Assembly: GCA_019054805.1 (NCBI GenBank)
Contig: JAHQIY010000001.1
Span: 6,524,501-6,588,500, forward strand
Source of the DNA: Brachionus manjavacas
Taxonomy: Eukaryota; Rotifera; Eurotatoria; Ploima; Brachionidae
DNA: 64,000 bases
Direction: 5' to 3'
Shown: positions 1 through 10,453 of the stretch, piece after piece
Layout of the letters: each line of letters opens with the position of its first letter
Position numbering within the stretch: position 1 is the first letter of the stretch
Position numbers and translations under genes: made by a program
The notes under the pieces: model-generated
Databases searched by the model: none
Seen by the model: only the letters and a program-made list of their open reading frames with translations
Told to the model about the DNA's origin: nothing

Positions 1-868
1 CAGTATTTAGACATTTTGTTAATACTTTTAAAGTAAAAGAACATATTTTTATAGAATTGATTTCTTCTTCGAAATTAAATTAGATACTTAACTCAACAAG
101 GTCCAATTTTCCATTGACAAAAACTAAAGTTCTTCTCTTAAAATTAATTAAAACAACTCCCAAGTCAGCTTCTAAAAAAGTCTTAATAAAAAAATCTCGG
201 GTATTTGAATTTAAGATGAGTCATTTTAAAAATTCAAGTGAATTTTTCATATGCTTTTTATAAATGACGAAATTAAGCTCAGAACTTAAGTTTTGATTGT
301 ATATTTTTCAAACCTCGAAAAAGTGTTCACTTGGTTAGAATACAAAGTTTAAAGACTTCTCTGAATCCTATGAAAAAAAAACAAATAAAAAATTTTAATG
401 AAAAAAAAAAAAATAAATCAAGAAACTCTGCAAAATTGTATAATCCTATTTGAAATAAAATTCCAATTAAAATTAGGTGTCAAATAAATGTTTGTCTTTT
501 GGTTCTTAGTAATCTGACACCAAAATTATTTGCAATATGATCCAGATCTTGTGTCTTAATGATCAAAGTTGTCTCAGACCATCCAGACCATTAAAAGTCT
601 TGCAATTCTAGTCTAATTTAATTTTCAAAAAGTCAATTAAATAAAAAAATAAATTATTAAAATTAGTTTTTATTCTTTAAAAAAAAAAATTAATTAAATA
701 ATTTGAAATATTTTATGAACCAATTTTCTTTTTATTTCAAGATAATAAAATACAAACATAGAGATAAGATGCTTCATCTCAAAGAAAAGCTCAAGCGAGT
801 ACCAAGTTTCAAATCAAATATTTTATCACAAAATATCGGTTTGTTTGCTAAGGGCCATGTGATAATTA
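1..868. other. Upstream non-coding sequence
   Basis: AT-rich sequence with no recognisable gene. A good-looking splice acceptor (pyrimidine run then CAAG near 740) and a small ATG-headed open stretch at 769-798 may be 5' exon material of the zinc transporter. Nothing else was seen. Confidence 0.4.
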
Positions 869-995
869 AAATTTAACATTTTTTTTATATAATAAAGAGC
901 TTGACGAGAATAAAATTCACAATATAGATATTGGGCTTGTATCTGATCTAAATCAATCAAGACATTTGTTTAACCAAGACGACGACGACGTTCCA

Positions 996-2675
996 ATGTT
1001 GAATCCAAACTATGAGCCAGACAATGCTGCAGAGACACAGCCTTGTCCGAGCTTGCTCGAGTCCGACCACTGTCACGTGTACAAAGAAACAAATAAGGAC
1101 AAAAACAACCGAGTGGTGTGGCGCAAGTTGATTACTGTCTTGATACTGTGTGTTTTTTTTATGATCTTGGAAATAATTGGTGGTATCATGGCCCAATCGA
1201 TAAGTATCCAGACAGATGCGGCGCACATGGCCGCGGACATAGCTGGATTTTTCTTCAGCATCATGGCCTTGTACGTCTCAAATAAACAGCCTACCAGACG
1301 CATGTCTTACGGCTATCATAGGGGCGAAGTGCTTGGCGCTTTGTTCAGCACGCTGGTCATATGGGTTCTAACCGGTGTTTTAGTCTACCTAGCGGCCATT
1401 AGAGTAATCTACCTAAATTTTGACATTGAACCAAAAATAATGGTAATCACGGCCTCATGTGGTATTGTTTTTAACATTATTATGTATTTTGTTCTGCACA
1501 CAGATATATGCATTAATGGCATCAAACTAAAGCATCATGGTCACAGTCACTCTGGCGATGGTCATGGACACGGTCATGGTCATTCGCACTCTGCCAAAAA
1601 ACAAACAGTTTTAAATGTGCCTATAAATGATAATTTTAGTCAGATTGGAATTTTGGATGGCGATGTGGGCGCTGGCGATGAAGTGCCGAGTTCAGTCGAT
1701 GATTCGAATAACATAAATTTAAGAGCTGCAGCTATTCATGTCATTGGGGATTTTATTCAATCGGTAGGTGTACTGATAGCTGCTGTAATTATCTACATCA
1801 ATCCTGAATACAAATTGGCTGATGTAAGTTTTTAATTAAAATTTTTTCTAATTTAAAACAGAGTTTTATAAAAGTCAAATGGAGCTTTAAGTTGGCTTAA
1901 GTTTATTTTTATCATTTAATTTTATTTTATGAATTCGGTTTCACAAACAGAATATTTTAAAATTTTGGATAATTTAGTTTTTATTAATTGATAATATTAT
2001 TAAGAGACATACCTTAAATATTTTATTTTTCTATATTTTTTGTTAACTAATTTAAAAAACACGCGGGTAATTATATCAGAATTTAAATTAAATTTTTGCC
2101 GCATCATTACTAGAAAAGCTATTTAGAAATTTTTAAATCAAAAATAGGCTGAAAAAAAAATAATTTCAAAAAGACGGATTTCGACAAATTTCATAAAAAT
2201 TGAAATTATTTAAAATATTGGGAAAAAATTGAAATTTTTTTATGTGTTCGACTTTTTACAATTCTGGATTTTTCTAAAACTTAATTGTTTAAAAAAAAAA
2301 TTTTCTATTTAGCCAATATGCACTTTTATTTTTTCAGTATTGGTGGTTTTGACAACTGCACCAATAATCAAAGATATATTTTTTGTTCTGATGGAAGCGT
2401 TGCCAGTCAATGTTGACTACGACTCGGTGGTGCGAGACCTGTGCCACATTCCTAACGTAAGAAAAGCTCATAATTTGCATATATGGTGTCTGACCATGGA
2501 TAAAATAGCCCTTTCGGTTCATTTGGCTATCGAGAGAGAAACCGATACACAAGAGGTTTTGGCTCAAGCAAATCAAATTTTGCGATCTAAATACAAAATA
2601 GATCGAACTACAATTCAGGTAGAGTATTTCAAAAGTGGAATGGACAGTTGTGAGCAGTGCAAGTTGCCAAGCTAA
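996..2675 (+). CDS. ZnT-family zinc transporter (SLC30, ZnT2/3/8-like)
   Basis: Cation-diffusion-facilitator that exports Zn2+ from the cytosol into vesicles or out of the cell by proton exchange (family knowledge). Two exons are seen, 996-1823 and 2313-2675, with a GT..AG intron of 489 bp joined in phase 0; the product from ATG 996 is 396 residues, typical for ZnT2/3/8. It shows six hydrophobic segments, the metal-site pairs H77/D81 in TM2 (motif DAAHMAAD) and H248/D252 in TM5 (HVIGDF), and a His-rich cytosolic loop at about 180-199 (HGHSHSGDGHGHGHGHSH). The C-terminal cytosolic domain keeps the LHIW-type core (HNLHIWCLTMDK) and ends CEQCKLPS. The frame stays open upstream of ATG 996 back to about 870 without another ATG, so a short 5' exon is likely (candidate 769-798 spliced to 900). 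An AATAAA lies at about 2763. Assignment is firm; the exact N-terminus is not. Confidence 0.93.
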
Positions 2676-3544
2676 GACTGATAAAAGATCAAAACCGGTT
2701 GTCAATCAAAAATTAATTTTTACAATGTATTATATGTTCAAAAGTGCACTTTATTTTTACTGAAATAAATTTTTATAAACCAGAAAATTCTGAAATTTTT
2801 TAAAACAAATAAAATTTAAATAATCAATCAGCAATATTTAAATAGCTAACTGGCATTAGTATTGTTTTTCAAAAAAAAATTAATTTATCTATTTGTTTTG
2901 AGTAAATAATATAAACATTTTAAATTGATCCTGAAGCGACAAGCTTATTTTGGCCGTGAGTTTTATAGTGTTAGATTGGTAAAAAGAAATAATGATATAT
3001 TTTTATTGTATAATTGAATATTGGATAAATATGATCTATCTTTTATCAAAATTTCATGTGAGGCATTGCATGTTTTTTGAACTTATTGGCAAAAAAGAGC
3101 TATGCGGAACTAATATTAAACTTTAAGAAAAAAGCTCATTTTATCAATTTTTACTGGATTTCAAAAAACCAAATTTTACAGAAAATAAAAAAATTTTGTC
3201 CAATTTGTACTAAATTAATGATTGATGACATTTCACTTCTAGGGATGTTAAAATTGAAAAATAACCGTAAATAATTCTAAAAAAAGCGCATAAAATATAA
3301 ACGCTTAAATTTGAATTCACTAAAAAAGGTTTATTGGAAAATTTTAGCAAATTCATTACGAAAATACTGATGTTTTAATTTTTATTTCTAAAATTTTTTT
3401 TTGGAAAACTCTGAGGTAATTACTCAAATTTTGATATTTATTTCAATTAAAACTTAAAAATTTTTTTAAAAGAAAAAATTAAATAATTTTTAGAATAATT
3501 TGAGTTTTTTCTGACAAAAAAAGCAATATTAAATACTTAATTTT

Positions 3545-3765
3545 TCAAATTTCTTTAACTAATGGTTCGAGTTGATCATCTACACCGCAATTATTACCCA
3601 GTCGAAACTGGTCCCCCTTTTTTTATGATGAAAAAGGTTTAAACATTCGCCCCGTATTGCAGAGATATTTCGAAAATTTTTTCACCCTCAGCGGGTTTTG
3701 AACCCTTGATCCTCTGCTTACATGACTAATGCGCAAACCATTCGGCATTCGAAATCTTCCATTAA
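3545..3765 (-). repeat. tRNA-derived SINE-like repeat
   Basis: On the minus strand a tRNA-like head carries an A-box-like TGCCGAATGG (about 3739-3748) and a B-box GGTTCAAAACC (3694-3704), spaced as in an internal RNA polymerase III promoter. The expected acceptor stem does not pair, so this is not a functional tRNA. It is followed by a body of unusual complexity for this region, including GCAATACGGGGCG and a hairpin-like GGACCAGTTTCGACTGG (about 3597-3613). Head plus unrelated body is the architecture of a tRNA-derived SINE. No second copy was seen in this window, so the family is inferred. Confidence 0.5.
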
Positions 3766-3774
3766 ATAGAATTA

Positions 3775-4880
3775 AACAATGCAACAGAACGAGAAAACAA
3801 TTGAGAAATCAAAAGAAGCACTTTAAAATTTATGATTTGAAAAATTGATTTTCAAATTCATTAGATAATAATATTAATGGAATTTATTTACTAAACAATG
3901 AAAATTATAAAATTCAAATCACTATTTTGATTTCAATTTTTTTTTTAATTTTTTAAATAAATATAAAATAGACTTAAAATTTTTTGTTTTTGACCATTTA
4001 TTTTACATTAGCCAAAAATGAACTCTACGCTGTTTAAAAATATCTGATTAAATTTCGTTACTATTATTTTAAATTTCTAATTATGTCTGTATCTCCTGTT
4101 TTAGAAAAAAATGTATTAAAAAAAATAAATTAATTGAAATAAGTCATTATAGGTATAAATATTTGAAAATAGGAAAAAAAATATATTGGATTAATTAATT
4201 TTAATTAATCGTCTAGTAAAACTTAAAAAAAAAGAAAAAGAGAATAATTTTTTATAATGATTTAACCGAATCGTTCTATTTATGGTTAGCTGTCCTAAAC
4301 ATCAGATTAAACAAAAGGTTGTTTGCAAACAAAATTAATTTTAATTTTTTTAAATTTAACTCTAATGCATTAAAACTATAATCAAAAAAAAAAACTAAAT
4401 TTGGTCTACTTGAACTCGTTTACCATTTTGAATTTAAAAAATTAATTATTTTTAATTGAAAAAAAAGTAAATTTGACATAACACCAATTTGGTTAATCTT
4501 CAAACCGAATTGAATTAAAAAATGACATGCTAGAATGACATGCGTTGATAATTAATAAATGTATATGGATCGATTAACCAAGGCAACAAAACTGAATAAA
4601 TTACCATCAAAAATTCTAATTGAGCTCTCTTTTTTGTTTCTAAATGAATATATGAAAACAAAACGAATTATTCTCTGTCCTAACGTGGATTAAACTTTTT
4701 CATATTTAAGTCTACCTAAATTAAAGAAAAAAAATCTTTAACTCTATTAAAAGTTTATATTTTTTCTATTGGTAACACAAAAATAAACTTATCGCCTGTT
4801 ATTTTCTCTTTTTCTTTTTTTTTAGCTGATTCTCATTTTTAGTAAAAATCATAAATTTCAAAAATTTTGAAATATTTTTC
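3775..4880. other. Non-coding AT-rich spacer
   Basis: Homopolymer-rich A/T sequence between the SINE-like repeat and the ZC2HC1 gene. No open frame, RNA gene or repeat pair was recognised. The last 100 bases presumably hold the promoter of the downstream gene. Confidence 0.4.
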
Positions 4881-4906
4881 CTGGTAACCATAGCAACGTG
4901 AACAAG

Positions 4907-6080
4907 ATGGCTGATGACGAAGGTAACACTTACAGGCTAATTTATCTTATTTGACCCATTGAACCATTGTTTTTACCAAAGACAATCCTTTTATGAGAAT
5001 AAGGACCTATCCCTGTGACCTGTGTGGGCGCAAATTTAAGCAAGAATCTCTTGCAAAGCACCGAAAAGTATGCAAAAATATAACCAAGCCGCGCAAAATG
5101 TTCGACTCGGGTCGTCAGCGTGCCCAAAACTCCGATGTAAACTATAAAAAGACCAAAGAAACGCTGCGAGTGCAAATAGAGGGTGAGAAGCCGGTCGAAG
5201 CGGTGAGGAACACGTCAAATTGGCGCGAGAAGCACAACGAGTTCATCAGGTCGATTCGCGCAGCCAGAGGAGTCACTGAAGCGCTGCGGACCGGAGCTCC
5301 TTTGCCCAAAAACGAGCCAAGTGCAGTACCTTCCGATTATGTGAACTGTCAATTTTGCGGCAGAAATTTCAACCGAAACGCGGCTGAGCGTCATATACCA
5401 TTTTGCGAGAACCAGAGCAAGCGTCAAAAAGCAAACACATCGGCAAACCAGAAACAAGTAGTTAGGAACAAGCCAGTGCCGGCACCGCAGCGTAAGCAGA
5501 GCTCCGAGGCGTACGGCTACGGAGGCCAGAGTGAATACGCGAGGCCGAGAAACTACGGCTCCGGCAACCATGGCCCAATCGCTGGCGGTAGTGGCCATTC
5601 TATGTCCAATGGAACCGGAAGTGGCGGCACTCGCAAACCTATCAAATATGAAGCGCGAAATTACGACAGTGACTATGCTGATTCAGGTGGTGCTTATGCT
5701 AAAAAAAATCGAGCCACTATGGCTGCCAATGCCACAAGAACAATTCAAAAAGCCAATGACCAGATGCTTAGAACCGGTAGAAATTTGACCAACAGTGAGC
5801 TGAATGCACTGGCCAGAAACAGAAGCGGAAATAGTCAAAGAGAATCTCCGAAAAATAGCCGCGACCCTTCAATAAAGTAATATTTAAAAGAAAAATTTAT
5901 TTTTGGAATACATTTTTTTAATACTTGAATTAAAGTCGACGGGCAGCAGCTGCGCCACAGAGGGCCACGCATGCACGATACCAAGAAACCTATGGAGCTA
6001 AATTTTGTCATGAATGCGGATCGGAATTTCCGGTCGAATGGGCTAGATTTTGTAGCTTTTGCGGAAGTGGAAGAGCTTAG
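4907..6080 (+). CDS. ZC2HC1-family C2HC zinc-finger protein
   Basis: Homologue of the vertebrate ZC2HC1A/B (FAM164) family, whose biochemical role is poorly defined. Three exons, 4907-4922, 4982-5876 and 5936-6080, are joined by two 59-bp GT..AG introns and give 351 residues. The first exon encodes only MADDE plus one base. Finger 1 is C17-x2-C20-x11-H32-x3-C36 (YPCDLCGRKF..HRKVC); finger 2 repeats this spacing (NCQFCGRNF..HIPFC). The third exon encodes a C-terminal zinc ribbon, KFCHECGSEFPVEWARFC then FCG, matching the conserved family tail. Between lies a Gly/Ser/Asn-rich disordered region. Exon 2 can be read to a stop at 5878-5880, but splicing at 5876 restores the conserved ribbon, which argues the three-exon model is correct. 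AATAAA lies at about 6137. GC content is well above the flanks. Confidence 0.92.
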
Positions 6081-6149
6081 GATTTTAATGTTTTGTTACT
6101 ATTTAAATTTTTTCTACTTATTATTATGCTCTTTAAAATAAATTAGGCT

Positions 6150-6760
6150 TGTTGGACGAGCTGTGTTGATGACAATTTTTATTTTTTAAGCAAAAAGGAT
6201 CAATTTAAAAAACAGTGGTGATAATTAGTTCCCAAATGTTATTTACATTTTTTTTCATTTCGCAACATTGACAGTGCATTTGAACTTGAAATAATTTTTT
6301 CTTTTCATTCAATTAAAGAAATTAAAAAAATATATAAAGTTGTCGGAATCACTGATTTTTGTAATGCTAGCTTTTTTTTCCAAAAAAAAAATTTTCGAGC
6401 ACAATTTTATTGTGTTAAATGATTATTTTTCATAAAATCAATCGTTTATGGTGAAAAGATAAGTGATTGTATGAATTTTTTTGTTTTTAAACGGGTGCTT
6501 TCTAATAATTGAGACAAGCTTTAAAAGGCCATTACTTCTCTATTTTATTTAAGAAAAAAGTCCATTTCACTTGACATTTTCAAGTCGGCGCAAAGTTTCT
6601 TCGAAAAGACTTTGTACAATAACGGGTGACAACTTAAAATCGAAACGAACTTTAAGTATCATTTGCAATGCTATTTAAATTTTTTTTTAAATCTCTTTCC
6701 ATATTCTTGTGGTAAATTTAGTTTTAAATGCGATAAAAAAAAAATTATTCAAATTGAATT
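6150..6760. other. Spacer upstream of transposase relic
   Basis: AT-rich sequence after the ZC2HC1 polyadenylation signal. It may contain the left end of the mariner-like relic that follows, but no terminal inverted repeat could be paired. Nothing else recognised. Confidence 0.35.
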
Positions 6761-6764
6761 AAAA

Positions 6765-7330
6765 ATGACCAAAATAAATTCATCTAAAGAAGAGACCCTA
6801 AGAATTCTCGTGTACGCGTTTTTTAACGAAAAAAGATCACTTGGAAAGATATTTACTGTGAGGCATTTTATGGCAGAAAAAATTCCAAGAAGTACTATTT
6901 ACCGAATTTTAAACCGTAGTGAATATTTTTTACCTTAGAGGAAACAAGGATCTGTTTAAACACCGAAAAAAATGACTAAAGTACAACTCAACAAGCTAAT
7001 AAAGGCTTTTGATCACAAAGACAACATCAGTCAGAACCGAAACGCAAAAAAAATAGCTAGAGTTAAATGTAGAAATTTGTATTTAAAAAATCCAAATATT
7101 TCCTAGATTTTAGACGATGAATCCTATTTCACTCTCAGTCATTGTAAAATAAATGGAAATGATATATTTTACTCAAGTAACATTGCTGCAACATCAGCAA
7201 GTACAAAATATACCCCAGTTAAGAAATTTGAGCAGAAATTACTTGTTTGGTTGGTCATTTCTGAGAGGGGTATTTCGGCGTCAATCATACGAAAAAGCAC
7301 AAAATTAAGGTCCACTTTGGTCATAGAATA
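6765..7330 (+). pseudogene. Tc1/mariner-like transposase, N-terminal half, decayed
   Basis: Starting at ATG 6765 the translation shows a helix-turn-helix start (SKEETLRILVYAF and IPRSTIYRILNRS), then in broken frames KVQLNKLIKAFDHKDNISQ, the DDE-type block ILDDESYFTL (about 7110-7135), and KKFEQKLLVWLVISERGIS (about 7215-7275). These blocks are characteristic of one IS630-Tc1-mariner lineage common in invertebrates. In-frame stops at 6936-6938, near 6957 and before ILDDE make it a pseudogene. The C-terminal half does not follow in the same orientation; it is found inverted immediately downstream. Confidence 0.7.
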
Positions 7331-7745
7331 CTTTATTTTATTGAGGGATTGTTCGATAATTTTGGCTTGGCACCTGCCTCATACACTATTCCTTTTACAA
7401 TATATCAAAAATCTTTAATAAGACGAACTTGTGGCACGTTTGGAGAGTTGTCAAGGCGTTTGACATAATTGATGACATTGTAGTCAAAAACGCGGTGTCC
7501 GTTTTCGCTTAATTCAATCTCACCAATTCTGACCAAGTCAAGTCACAACACATTTTCTCAATCAGAATGGTGCTTGTTGACAAATGGAACCAACCTCTTC
7601 TTGATAAATTCCGTAAAAGTAAGACCATCAAATTCATTTATTCCTCTTGTCGAACATGACTTTAAGACGCCTGATGCTAGTTGATGTCCCGATTCATTCC
7701 TTGCACTCATCTATAGCCAGAATCATTTTCAGCACGTCTAATCAA
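7331..7745 (-). pseudogene. Tc1/mariner-like transposase, C-terminal half, inverted
   Basis: Read on the minus strand this stretch gives, across stops, KMILAIDECKE, NEFDGLTFTEFIKKRLVPF, VNKHHSD and then SPNVPQVRLIKDF followed by VKGIVYEAG. The last part corresponds to the conserved end NPxNVPxARPIEDFWxxLKAKVY of the same transposase family, also seen at 46.6 kb. It faces the N-terminal half at 6765-7330, so the locus is either an inversion inside one element or two truncated copies head to head. Several stop codons and frame changes are present; no function is expected. Confidence 0.55.
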
Positions 7746-7867
7746 AAATCTGATTATTATATTTTGCCCTGACTTCAATGTTTTAGATAGAAGTTATCGA
7801 GACCTACCTTATTTGGATCTCAATTTTTTTAATAAAGTAATAATGCTATAAAGCTGTTATTTACTAT

Positions 7868-8290
7868 TATTTATTTATTTGTTTTCTGTACCGAGCTAGA
7901 GCTCCTTCACAATAAACCATAAGAATAAAAATAAAAATAAAGTAAATAAGCTAAAAAAGTGTTAAGAAAGTTAAAAGACATTGAAATAGGTTGTTACATG
8001 TGACACATATTTACATAGTTGAAGCTTCAGGAGAAAAAGAGGAAATAGTAAGGTATCAATTACACAATGGAGTTGGGTATTCAATATATCTCGATTCGAA
8101 ACCTTCTCTGTATTCCTCCACCAGTCTGACAACCAATGGAATAGAATGACTCAGTCCTGTCCCAACATATCTCTCACTCAACTCAAAAAGCCGATTCGAG
8201 CCACTGTTAGTAATTTAAGCTTATTAAAAGCCTCACGATGCACGATGTTGGAGGGACTATCATTTTTTAACTTAAGGATAGATCTCTAGG
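7868..8290 (-). mobile_element. CR1/Jockey-like LINE, 3' end fragment
   Basis: Minus-strand sequence encoding the very end of a non-LTR retrotransposon polyprotein (NRLFELSERYVGTGLSH, then PLVVRLVEEYREGFESRY) plus its 3' UTR. The UTR ends in a conserved block GGAGCTCTAGCTCGGTAC followed by a short A/T-rich AAATAAATAAAT tail at 7868-7890. The same family occurs at 8480-8625 (+), 43718-44940 (-) and 45005-46410 (+), with close identity over about 250 bp to the last. The body upstream of the C-terminus is missing, as expected for 5'-truncated LINE copies. Confidence 0.75.
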
Positions 8291-8479
8291 TTTTAAAGCA
8301 TTAAATTTGCTATAACACTTAATAACACCAAAAAAAATTTTCAAACTGAAAAAAATTAACTTACACATTTCAAAGTCTATTTAACACAATTTTCTAATGT
8401 ATGAAAAAAACACTTAAAAAATTTGAAATTTTTAACTTTAACCTCTAGCTATTTCAACTTATCGTTAATTTTTTTTTCA

Positions 8480-8625
8480 TTTTTTAACCTTATTTATCCT
8501 TTTTTCCCTTTTATTTTATTTTATCATATTTAATTTTATTTTAATTTGTTTATATATTTTTATTCTCAAGGAGAATTAGCTCGGTACAAATTTACAAATA
8601 AATAAAATAAAAAATATCTTTATTT
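8480..8625 (+). mobile_element. LINE 3' UTR tail fragment
   Basis: Plus-strand copy of only the last part of the LINE family seen at 7868-8290. It carries TTATTCTCAAGGAGAATTAG, then CTCGGTAC and an AAATAAATAAAATAAA tail. It lies about 200 bp from the inverted copy, so the two tails face each other. There is no coding content. Confidence 0.55.
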
Positions 8626-9029
8626 TTTAAAATAAAATAACCAAAAAAGTTTTTTGAAATAAAATTTGAAATATTGAAATAAATCATTTTCATCAAAAGA
8701 TTATTTAAAGTGTTCGGCACCTGACATCTATCAGTTCTACATCGTGGTGAATGGAACCTGTCAAATATTTTTTTAAGTATAAGATATGTATCCATCTACG
8801 CACATTGATCTTACTTAAAATTAAATTAACTGAAACTTTTGTTAATTTACCTAAAAAAAGTCGGCGATAAAATTTTTCAACTGTATGTCATTAAAAAATT
8901 TGCTCTTTGAACTACTTTTTGCTTTTTCTTTTAGTTAACCATGGAACAACTAGATTTTTTAAATTTTCTAATTTGTTAAATATTTTTACAAAGTTTGGTT
9001 TAATTTGTTCAATCAAAATCTTGAAAATC

Positions 9030-9145
9030 CGTTATGTTGCACCATCTTACATTCACAGAACTAATATCGAATTTATAGAAAAAATTATGTTCATTTTCTG
9101 TTCTTTTGTACTGAATTTAAAAAAAAACAAACTAATAAAGCGATA
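9030..9145 (+). repeat. Partial copy of the palindromic MITE at 45.7 kb
   Basis: The blocks ATGTTGCACCATCTTACATT, CACAGAACTAAT and TCTGTTCTTTTGTACTGAAT occur in the same order as the right arm of the palindromic element at 45686-46047 (there ATGTTGCACCATGCTACATT, TTACAGAATTTA, TCTGTTCTTTTGTACTGAAC). The left arm is not recognisable, so this is a truncated or older copy. Confidence 0.5.
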
Positions 9146-9709
9146 AAACTATTTAAACTCTTGAACTGAATTTCAAATTATCTCTTTTGTCAAAAAAATT
9201 ACAAATGTCATTTAAATTATTAGACGCCTCTTCTCCTAGAAATTCTAAAAAAAAGTAAACAAAAAAGATTTAAACTAGAAGGATAAAAATAGAAAAGTTC
9301 AAATTTTAGAATTTTAACCTAGTACACAATAATTTTTTAAAATCTAATTTTATGAAGAATATCTAAATAAATTGTTGGCAAGAATTAATTTTTAACATAA
9401 CTACTGTATTTGCTGAATAATGATTAAAGCAAATTTTTAGATTTAATATTTTTTCTCTATAAATCTTTCTAAAATTATTTTGATTGAAAAAAAAATTATG
9501 ATATAATTTAGTTAAATTCATCAAATTTTTATCAACATAAATAAAACATGACGAATAGTTTATTAATCAAATATCTATATCAAAAAATATGAATTTTGAC
9601 TTATTTGATGTTGCTAAAATCTCATTTTATTAAAACAAATCTAGAAAAAATTTTCACAAGCAAAAATAAAATTTTACTTTTAACTCCCATCGAGCAAAAA
9701 GTGTCTTAA

Positions 9710-9930
9710 TGCCCATTATTCTCTATCCTTGACAACTTTTACTGCTTGATTACATGCATTTTTCCATCTCTTTCTCCTCCAGATTAACTTATGTCTTCCT
9801 GCATTTCTCTTTCTAGTATTATACATGGTATTCAAAATAACTCGACTGGAGTGATTTTCTATCCTCATATTCCAAGCATATGTTCAAGGCATCTGAGTTG
9901 GCTTCTGCGTATTGTGTTTCAGTTCAATTA
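9710..9930 (-). mobile_element. RTE-like LINE, C-terminal fragment
   Basis: Minus-strand translation gives, with frame breaks, RCLEHMLGI then NTRKRNAGRHKLIWRRKRWK and VVKDRE. This resembles the conserved end of RTE/BovB-type retrotransposon proteins (a GHVLRM-like block, then GKRxxGRPKxTWRR, then AxDRxxWR). The sequence is more GC-rich than its flanks. It is a short, degraded tail; family assignment rests on this motif order only. Confidence 0.5.
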
Positions 9931-10453
9931 TTGCTTTTTCTTGGATGCATCAAGTGTTAGTTGAATAGTTTTTTAAATTATAGTTTCTTCTGAGGGTTTA
10001 AGCCGTAAGATTGGGGAACAGTCCAAAATTTTAAATTTGTTTTTTTTTTCAATTTTAATTTTAATATTTTTAATCTCTAGTTAAAAAAAATATACAATTT
10101 TTTTTCTTATTAAAAGAGATCGAAATTCAATAACAAAAAATAAAATCTTAAAAATTTATTTGAAAATTAAACAAAATTCTATTTACTTTGCTATTAATTC
10201 TTTTAGTTTTCAGTCTAAAATTGAGAAATTGAGATAATTATAAATCTATTCTTTAATTTTTTATAAATTTAAGAAAATATTAATTTTTTTTCTAATAAAA
10301 AAATTAAAAAAAAGACTCAAATTCCAATTAAGTCCCTGTTTATTTAAAGATTATAATTTTAAAACTCAATAGAAACAATTTTAACCAAAACTTTTATTTA
10401 AAAAAAAACTATAAAAAAAAAAGTTATACTTCTAAACTTCCACATGCAGAAAT

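Noticed and set aside
957-1303. Minus-strand open frames opposite the zinc transporter
   Set aside because: They are antisense shadows of a strongly conserved plus-strand exon and show no protein motifs.
3077-3274. 65-codon plus-strand open frame
   Set aside because: It starts at TTG rather than ATG, is Lys/Phe/Ile/Asn-rich as random AT sequence, and has no splice context or motif.
3680-3755. Functional tRNA gene on the minus strand
   Set aside because: A-box and B-box are present but acceptor-stem halves do not pair, and the sequence runs on into a longer repeat body; a SINE head explains it better.
5036-5598. Minus-strand frames opposite ZC2HC1
   Set aside because: Antisense shadows of a GC-rich exon.
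8592-8795. 67-codon minus-strand frame
   Set aside because: Begins without coding composition inside an AT-rich LINE tail; no motif.
8907-9146. 79-codon plus-strand frame
   Set aside because: Overlaps the partial MITE copy and is Phe/Ile/Lys-rich low-complexity translation.
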